Of a stretch of DNA of 7,351 bases, positions 1 through 4,172 are shown piece after piece (the stretch's first letter is position 1; each line of letters opens with the position of its first letter). The DNA is from an uncultured Bacteroidales bacterium (GTDB lineage: Bacteria > Bacteroidota > Bacteroidia > Bacteroidales > UBA3824): positions 1 to 7,351 of the forward strand of contig CALFIU010000010.1 in assembly GCA_937877455.1 (NCBI GenBank), read 5' to 3'. Under the pieces are notes generated by a model, which saw only the letters and a program-made list of their open reading frames with translations, searched no databases and was not told the origin of the DNA. Both the position numbers and the translations under genes were made by a program.

Positions 1-8
1 AAAAGTAA

Positions 9-224
9 AAGAAACAAGGATCTTTAAATGAAAAAGCCGTATCCAAGAAGTTGCAGGCCCGCGTGCCACTTGCCGAACTGAACAAATATTCAACCTCGCT
101 TAGCTCGTTAACATCGGGCAGCGCAACTTACACAATGAAGTTTGCTGAGTATGCGCAAGTGCCAGTCGATGTTCAAGAGAAACTGCTGAAGGCTTACGAG
201 GCTGAACATAAAGAGGAAGAGTAA
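9..224 (+). CDS. fusA: Elongation factor G paralogue, C-terminal fragment (5' partial)
   Basis: This is the last part of domain V of a translational GTPase of the EF-G family, which drives ribosomal translocation in the cytoplasm. The recognisable stretch runs from about position 51: L-Q-A-R-V-P-L-A-E-L, then the N-K-Y-S-T-S-L-S-S-L-T-S-G core, then T-M-K-F-A-E-Y-A-Q-V-P, ending in an acidic tail, E-A-E-H-K-E-E-E. That order matches the EF-G C-terminus (VPLaEmfgYst-LRS-TqGrg-ftm-F--Y--vP). The gene is followed by a terminator, not by ribosomal protein or tuf genes, so it is probably the second, non-str-operon EF-G copy of Bacteroidota (inference). The GTPase domains lie off the contig. Oddly, the frame is closed upstream by TAA at 6-8, and residues before about position 48 do not resemble the family, so the first few dozen bases may be a poor contig edge. 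Family call is firm; which paralogue is less certain. Confidence 0.85.
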   Translation, partial: KKQGSLNEKAVSKKLQARVPLAELNKYSTSLSSLTSGSATYTMKFAEYAQVPVDVQEKLLKAYEAEHKEEE

Positions 225-250
225 TTTTGTTTTTTCATTATGTTAACGAA

Positions 251-281
251 AGCCGCTTCAGAAATGCTGAGGCGGCTTTTT
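251..281 (+). terminator. Intrinsic terminator of the EF-G gene
   Basis: An 11-bp stem (251-261 with 267-277, one G-T wobble) closes a 5-nt loop, AAATG. The GC-rich stem base AGCCGC/GCGGCT runs directly into TTTTT (277-281) followed by more T/A-rich sequence. It begins 26 bp after the stop codon of the EF-G fragment, in the right orientation and place for a rho-independent terminator. The minus strand has no good U-tract, so it acts mainly on the plus strand. Confidence 0.92.
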
Positions 282-444
282 ATATTTTTACTTGTTTCAA
301 ACCATTGATTCACAATCCTTTTTTTACCAAATAAAACGATAAATTGATTTTTATAAAATCATCATCTAACTGATTGAAATAAAGCAAGTTTCAATAAATC
401 ATACAAATCCGATTTTAGGTAAAAACACTCAATCAACATTTTGG

Positions 445-478
445 TATAAACTCAAAATGCACTCTCTCTGAGTTTATA
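445..478 (-). repeat. AT-rich inverted repeat just 3' of the minus-strand operon
   Basis: Perfect 10-bp arms (TATAAACTCA at 445-454, TGAGTTTATA at 469-478) enclose a 14-nt loop. It begins 12 bp past the stop codon of the ATC-hydrolase-like gene when read on the minus strand. Position fits a transcription end or 3'-stabilising hairpin, but no U-tract follows it, so it is not a textbook terminator. The rest of the convergent spacer (282-444) holds only AT-rich sequence with two short, weak inverted repeats (345-361, and 373-379 with 389-395) and no supportable gene. Confidence 0.4.
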
Positions 479-490
479 TATGCATCATTA

Positions 491-1096
491 TCAGTCTGTT
501 AACACCAACTTAAAATCGCACAACTTGCCACCCGAACCTAATGTTTGAGTGCGGACAAACGACATTCCGGGCAGATTGCCGTACGAATACACATCGTTTT
601 CGCAGAACAGCCGTGTGAGTTCAGGACAGCCTGCCTCGCTAAGGTAGGTGTTGTACGGACATTGAAGAATGTCCATGCGAAACTCGCCTTTCTGCTTGGG
701 ATAGAACACATTGCGAAACCCCGCCGTCTCGCCAAACATTTTGTGGCTTATCGAATCCCACATTTTTAGGAAAAGCCTCCTGCCAAAGGGCATTTTTACA
801 AACCGCGCAAATCCCTTGCCCGACTGCAACGCCTTTTCTTTCATCACTTTCTGCATTATAGAGAATGCTTTTTCGCTGTCTTTTTCCTTGATGGCAAGAT
901 AGATAGCCGCCGCAGGGAAAATAAAATTGTCAGTATGTTTTTTTACGCCATCGGAAAGATTGGCGTGGCTGTCATACATTTTTTGCAACCTGATATGCGC
1001 ATCATGCCAAATAGTTTCGGTATCCTCCACCGAAAAATTATTGGCGATCTCAGTCTTGAAAATGGTTTTCCTCTTTAATACTTTTGTCGCATTCAT
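491..1096 (-). CDS. L-2-amino-thiazoline-4-carboxylic acid hydrolase family protein
   Basis: A 201-aa cytosolic protein of the ATC hydrolase family (Pfam PF14196 by recognition). The founding pseudomonad enzymes open the thiazoline ring of L-ATC to S-carbamoyl-cysteine; most relatives have no tested substrate. The family signature fills the C-terminal third: Q-C-P-Y (C146), G-C-P-E-L (157-160), F-C-E-N-D-V (C165), then R-T-Q-T-L-G-S-G-G (182-190) and the terminal C-D-F (C193). The N-terminal half is helical, with W-H-D-A-H-I-R-L near residue 30, also family-like. No signal peptide or membrane segment is evident. It is the last gene of a three-gene operon, starting 6 bp after the dehydrogenase stop. 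The start ATG at 1096 is the natural one given that spacing. Family membership is confident; ATC hydrolysis itself is not established, and the partners suggest a different small molecule. Confidence 0.85.
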   Translation of the reverse strand: MNATKVLKRKTIFKTEIANNFSVEDTETIWHDAHIRLQKMYDSHANLSDGVKKHTDNFIFPAAAIYLAIKEKDSEKAFSIMQKVMKEKALQSGKGFARFVKMPFGRRLFLKMWDSISHKMFGETAGFRNVFYPKQKGEFRMDILQCPYNTYLSEAGCPELTRLFCENDVYSYGNLPGMSFVRTQTLGSGGKLCDFKLVLTD

Positions 1097-1102
1097 TTTT
1101 AT

Positions 1103-2029
1103 TTAATTTTTCAGATACTCACGAATTCCGTTCCAGACGGGCATTGGAGCTCCAATGTTTTTTGCGCGGAATTTCTCAAATTCCTGATCTATGTAACGCA
1201 TCTCCTCAATGCCATTTTCGCAATGGTCTTGTATCATCAATCTGCCCAAAACCGTCTTAGACATCAATCTGTACAACAAGAACATAGCCGTTGTTTTAAG
1301 TCCGCCCGAATAAAACTTGTCCTCGTTTTTGGGACGCACATTGATTCCGATGCCTTTCAGGTAATTGAAACATTCGTTGGAAGCTTTCATAATTGTTTTG
1401 ATGTCGCCTCTGGAGAGTTGCTTTATGTTGCAATTGGTTTTGTAGCACATATAGGCGTATGGCATCACCTCAGCGACGTGGCAGAGATAGTATGCGTACA
1501 TGTCGTCGATGGCGGTTATTTTGTAACCGTTGACGGCAAACGCCTTGCGGATTATCTGCAAATCCACGTCAGAAGCGGCATTGTGCAAACCGCCGATTAC
1601 AAGTTCGGTTACGGGCATGCGACCGACAATAGTTTTGCCGTCCTCGCACCGTCCCGCCGAATTTTGGAATGCGAATAATACATTTTTCCCTTTCAGATAA
1701 TCCAAACAATAATCAGCTTCCAAATTGTTGCCGACCAAAACAATGAGTTTTGTGTTCAGGGTTGCCAAAACGTTCAAAAGCGCCTTTTGCTGTTGGCTCT
1801 GCATCACCGAAAACACAATGTCAAAATCCTCTCCGTCAGGGGCTTTGTCAACAATTTTCGGGTGGTCGGTTGTTGTTGTCCTTTGGAAATAATGACGGAT
1901 TACAAGTCCGTTTTGCCGCAAAGAATCATATTTTTTGCGAGCCACAACCGTAACGTCGTTGCCTGCCTTGCAAAGATAATGAATCATCAGCGAGCCAATC
2001 GCCCCTGTGCCGTAAACAAGTGCTTTCAT
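1103..2029 (-). CDS. Ketopantoate reductase-like (ApbA/PanE family) dehydrogenase
   Basis: A 308-aa protein with an N-terminal Rossmann domain (G-T-G-A-I-G at 7-12, then V-V-A-R-K after the second strand, a pattern compatible with NADP(H)) and an all-helical C-terminal domain, the architecture and length of 2-dehydropantoate 2-reductases. Family enzymes reduce an alpha-keto acid with NADPH in the cytoplasm. The V-L-V-G-N-N segment (98-102) sits where PanE has its conserved N-G. However, the position of the PanE first-domain lysine (VTLKAWQ in E. coli) reads Q77 (V-M-Q-S-Q-Q), and the helix that should carry the catalytic lysine reads Y-Y-L-C-H-V-A-E (180-187) with no lysine. True pantoate synthesis is therefore unlikely; a divergent reductase for another substrate is the better reading. 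It overlaps the upstream methyltransferase by 4 bp (ATGA), implying translational coupling. Fold is confident; reaction unknown. Confidence 0.82.
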   Translation of the reverse strand: MKALVYGTGAIGSLMIHYLCKAGNDVTVVARKKYDSLRQNGLVIRHYFQRTTTTDHPKIVDKAPDGEDFDIVFSVMQSQQQKALLNVLATLNTKLIVLVGNNLEADYCLDYLKGKNVLFAFQNSAGRCEDGKTIVGRMPVTELVIGGLHNAASDVDLQIIRKAFAVNGYKITAIDDMYAYYLCHVAEVMPYAYMCYKTNCNIKQLSRGDIKTIMKASNECFNYLKGIGINVRPKNEDKFYSGGLKTTAMFLLYRLMSKTVLGRLMIQDHCENGIEEMRYIDQEFEKFRAKNIGAPMPVWNGIREYLKN

Positions 2030-2613
2030 CCTTTTTTACATTCTACGTAAATCAAATCTATCCGGCCTTTGACAATCTCTGACCCGACTATTTGCCAGCC
2101 GTTTTGCCGCAAAAAGTCGGAGTATTCGTCCGCCGTCCATTCGTGCGCAAATTTTACGCCTATGAAACTCAGGAAATGCTGCCAAAGGTTCTTTTTGCCA
2201 CTGAAAATGAAATTGGGGGCGATGAGTGTTCCGCCGTCTTTCAAAACCCGCGAGATTTCTTGCATTGCCTTTTCGGGATTGGGCATTATGTGAAGTGCGC
2301 TGGCAATTATCACTATGTCAAAACTATTGTCATCGTATTGCAAATCAGTGGCATCGGCCACTTCAAAAGTTACATTCTTCGGACAGCCGTTTTTTGGGGC
2401 CGTTGCTATCATCTTTTCGGCAAAGTCGGTGGCGACAACGCTTCGGGCAGCGTGAGCGATGTTTTTGGCAATCATACCCGGACCGGTGGCGAGTTCGAGA
2501 ACATCTTTGCCCTCGCATGTTGCGGCGGCGTGAGCGTAGATGTAGCTATAAATCTGCTGCTGCGATTTCATCGACCTCTCGTAAATGGGCGCAAATATGT
2601 TCCAAATGTTCAT
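2026..2613 (-). CDS. Class I SAM-dependent methyltransferase (Methyltransf_11/UbiE-like)
   Basis: A 195-aa cytosolic Rossmann-fold methyltransferase. Motif I is V-L-E-L-A-T-G-P-G (38-46); the acidic residue after strand 2 is D63 (A-T-D-F-A-E-K-M); D87 in A-D-A-T-D-L fits the adenine-contact position; then F-D-I-V-I and the H-I-M-P-N-P-E-K-A-M-Q-E-I-S-R-V-L-K-D-G-G run typical of Methyltransf_11. The frame stays open up to 2733, but I take the ATG at 2613: the protein then opens M-N-I-W-N-I-F-A-P-I-Y-E, a common start for this family. The 40 extra residues are basic, unlike the family, and would cover the candidate promoter. No strong Shine-Dalgarno sequence is seen, usual for Bacteroidota. 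It is first in the operon and overlaps the dehydrogenase by ATGA. The target (small molecule, lipid or quinone) is not readable. Confidence 0.88.
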   Translation of the reverse strand: MNIWNIFAPIYERSMKSQQQIYSYIYAHAAATCEGKDVLELATGPGMIAKNIAHAARSVVATDFAEKMIATAPKNGCPKNVTFEVADATDLQYDDNSFDIVIIASALHIMPNPEKAMQEISRVLKDGGTLIAPNFIFSGKKNLWQHFLSFIGVKFAHEWTADEYSDFLRQNGWQIVGSEIVKGRIDLIYVECKKG

Positions 2614-2640
2614 TTCTCGTTGTTTTTGAGTTTTACGCCG

Positions 2641-2676
2641 CGAAATTATAACAGATGTTTTGCAACTTGGTTGCAA
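2641..2676 (-). promoter_or_regulatory. Candidate promoter and palindromic operator of the methyltransferase operon
   Basis: Reading the minus strand, TATAAT lies at 2650-2645, overlapping TAATTTCG, a one-mismatch version of the Bacteroidota -7 element TAnnTTTG. It is about 30 bp upstream of the ATG at 2613. Just upstream sits a perfect interrupted palindrome, TTGCAAC-TTG-GTTGCAA (2660-2676), supplying TTGC sequences in the -33 region, although spacing is not ideal. A dimeric regulator could bind here (inference); no regulator gene is in the window. Confidence 0.35.
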
Positions 2677-2803
2677 TGCGCGCAGATAAAAATTCGGTTG
2701 GTAAAAAGCAAAGCCATACACAAAATCTCGCAAAACCGTGCGTATAGCTTTGTTTCACCACCCCACAAGTTGAATTCGTCCGCAAAATATTGACCATCAA
2801 TAA

Positions 2804-2835
2804 TTGTTAAAAATCCACCATTTTTTGTAAATTTA
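2804..2835 (+). promoter_or_regulatory. Candidate Bacteroidota-type promoter for the DUF1016 gene
   Basis: TTG at 2804-2806 and TAAATTTA at 2828-2835 (one mismatch to TAnnTTTG) are separated by 21 bp, near the spacing of the Bacteroidota -33/-7 promoter. Transcription would begin near 2841, giving a leader of roughly 87 nt. That leader contains a weak long-range inverted repeat, TAACCG (2842-2847) with CGGTTA (2879-2884). Otherwise the divergent spacer 2614-2927 shows no supportable gene. Confidence 0.35.
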
Positions 2836-2927
2836 CCACGCTAACCGCCGAAGTCCGTTTTTTGAGTGGGTGGCTTTTCGGTTAATAGGTGAGAAATAAA
2901 GAAACGACAGTTGTGAAATAGCGATTT

Positions 2928-4121
2928 ATGAACATACCAAATAATTTCAGCAGAGCCGTTGAAACCATCAAACTGGCTATCTTACAAGGACAATACGAAG
3001 CAGCCAAAGACGTGAATCGCACACAGTTGGCTGTCTATTTTGGTATAGGCAAATACATCTCACTCAACACTCGTAAAAACAAATGGGGAACGGGCGCATT
3101 GGAAGCCATCAGTCAGCAATTACGAAAGGAATTGCCAGGACTGAGAGGATTTTCGGCTTCGAGCATGAAGAATATGCGCTTGTTTTATGAAGAATGGATG
3201 GGTTTGGACCCCAATTCGTCGGTCATGACCGACGACAAATCGCCAATCGCGATTGGCGAATTACAAAATACTGACAATCAACATATTGACAATTCGCCAA
3301 TCATGATTGGCGAATTGTTTGACTACAAGATAGATATCCACCAAGCCATTCAAATACCAGAAACGAAAAAATTCCCCATTGAGGACTTTTTTAAGGTGCC
3401 TTTCACACATCATATAAGAATCATAGAGAAAGAAAAAAGCCTTAATGGACGCTATTACTACATCCATCGCGTTGCGGAAGAAAACCTTCAGTCAAGGGCA
3501 TTGGAAAAACTGATTAAAGATAATGCCTACAGTCATCAAGATGTAATGCCTAACAATTTCACCCAAACTATGCCTAATTCCACTTTGGCACGTAAGGCGG
3601 TAATGATGTTCAAGGACGAATACCTGTTGGATTTCATCAATGTGGAGCAGATTGGCGAGCGTGAAGACATCGATGTGGATGAACGTGAGGTGGAACAGCA
3701 AATTGTCCAAAATGTTAAGAATTTCATCATGACTTTCGGAAACGACTTTGCGTTCATAGGCAACCAGTACCATTTGGAAGTGTATGGGGTGGAGCATTTC
3801 CCCGATTTATTGTTTTTCAATCGTGAACTAAATGCCTTGGTGGTGGTGGAACTGAAAACAGGCGATTTCAAGTCTTCGTATCTTGGGCAACTGATGTCGT
3901 ATCTCTCCATCCTCGATGCCAAAGTGAAGAAACCACACGAAAATCCTTCAATTGGCCTTGTGCTGTGCAAATCTGCCAAGCGTGATTATGTAGAGTTTGT
4001 TATCCGCGACTACAACAAGCCGATGGGCGTGGCGACCTACACCACCACGGCCGACATGCCCGAAAACCTGCGGAGAGCCCTGCCCGACGTGGAGGCGTTG
4101 AGAAAGGCGATGGAAAAATGA
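2928..4121 (+). CDS. DUF1016 (YhcG-type) PD-(D/E)XK nuclease family protein
   Basis: A 397-aa two-domain protein. Residues about 8-90 match the DUF1016 N-terminal domain (vN-R-T-Q-L-A-V-Y-F-G-I-G-K-Y-I near 29-43, then the G-F-S-A-S-S-M-K-N-M-R-L-F-Y segment at 74-87). Residues about 150-390 match the YhcG PD-(D/E)XK nuclease domain: E255 in the helix V-E-Q-Q-I-V-Q-N, D293 in F-P-D-L-L-F-F, E308-L-K310 in V-V-V-E-L-K, and Q321 in G-Q-L-M-S-Y-L. The full catalytic set is intact, so it should be an active metal-dependent DNase (family knowledge; the biological role is poorly defined, and such genes often sit in restriction or mobile islands). The linker, 97-130, is built of palindromic DNA repeats listed separately. 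Its 3' end is strongly GC-rich (41 of 60 bases at 4021-4080), unlike the next gene. Start chosen as the first ATG giving the complete N-terminal domain. Confidence 0.88.
   Translation: MNIPNNFSRAVETIKLAILQGQYEAAKDVNRTQLAVYFGIGKYISLNTRKNKWGTGALEAISQQLRKELPGLRGFSASSMKNMRLFYEEWMGLDPNSSVMTDDKSPIAIGELQNTDNQHIDNSPIMIGELFDYKIDIHQAIQIPETKKFPIEDFFKVPFTHHIRIIEKEKSLNGRYYYIHRVAEENLQSRALEKLIKDNAYSHQDVMPNNFTQTMPNSTLARKAVMMFKDEYLLDFINVEQIGEREDIDVDEREVEQQIVQNVKNFIMTFGNDFAFIGNQYHLEVYGVEHFPDLLFFNRELNALVVVELKTGDFKSSYLGQLMSYLSILDAKVKKPHENPSIGLVLCKSAKRDYVEFVIRDYNKPMGVATYTTTADMPENLRRALPDVEALRKAMEK
3216..3235. repeat. Linker palindrome P1 (20 bp, perfect)
   Basis: Arms TCGTCGGTCA and TGACCGACGA form a gapless perfect palindrome inside the DUF1016 gene. 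It begins at codon position 1 and encodes S97-S-V-M-T-D-D. Only 4 nt (CAAA) separate it from P2. Confidence 0.9.
3240..3259. repeat. Linker palindrome P2 (20 bp, perfect)
   Basis: Arms TCGCCAATCG and CGATTGGCGA form a gapless perfect palindrome in the same codon phase as P1, encoding S105-P-I-A-I-G-E. It differs from P1 at 8 positions that make up 4 fully compensated pairs. Confidence 0.9.
3289..3318. repeat. Linker palindrome P3 (30 bp, perfect; core 3294-3313)
   Basis: The 20-bp core has arms TCGCCAATCA and TGATTGGCGA, identical to P2 except for the central pair, and the palindrome extends 5 further bp each side (ACAAT/ATTGT). Same codon phase as P1 and P2; the core encodes S123-P-I-M-I-G-E. 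P2 and P3 core starts are 54 nt (18 codons) apart. Confidence 0.9.
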
Positions 4122-4162
4122 CAGCAAGAGAAGAGTTGGAAAACCATACAGATTTTACTTAA
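4118..4162 (+). other. Possible 14-aa coupled mini-ORF or gene remnant
   Basis: An ATG overlaps the DUF1016 stop codon as ATGA and opens a 14-codon frame, M-T-A-R-E-E-L-E-N-H-T-D-F-T, ending at TAA 4160-4162. The ATGA coupling and ordinary N-terminal look suggest either a leader peptide feeding translation into the helicase, which starts 10 bp later, or the stub of a former operon gene. Such a short frame may also be chance. Confidence 0.25.
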
Positions 4163-4172
4163 GAAGAATTTT

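Noticed and set aside
13..23. GGATCT near the left end as a possible reverse-oriented adapter remnant
   Set aside because: It differs from the adapter CGATCT even over six bases, and upstream sequence does not match any adapter I know.
282..490. Possible small RNA or gene in the AT-rich convergent spacer
   Set aside because: There is no sustained frame, no promoter-like pair and only short weak inverted repeats besides the 445-478 hairpin.
1223..1678. 151-codon plus-strand frame opposite the dehydrogenase
   Set aside because: Antisense shadow of a well-supported Rossmann-fold gene, with no family features or start signals.
2614..2733. 40-codon N-terminal extension of the methyltransferase reading frame to an ATG at 2733
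   Set aside because: The extension is basic and unlike the family, the protein starts naturally at M-N-I-W-N-I-F-A-P-I-Y (2613), and the extra region holds the likely promoter and palindrome.
2092..2793. Long open frame of 233 codons on the plus strand opposite the methyltransferase
   Set aside because: It is antisense to a clear methyltransferase with all motifs, has no recognisable domain, and reflects the composition of the real gene.
3650..3658. GATTGGCGA half-site of the P2/P3 palindrome within the nuclease domain
   Set aside because: Only one arm is present, it encodes Q-I-G-E within the conserved domain, and a single 9-mer match is too weak to count as a fourth repeat.
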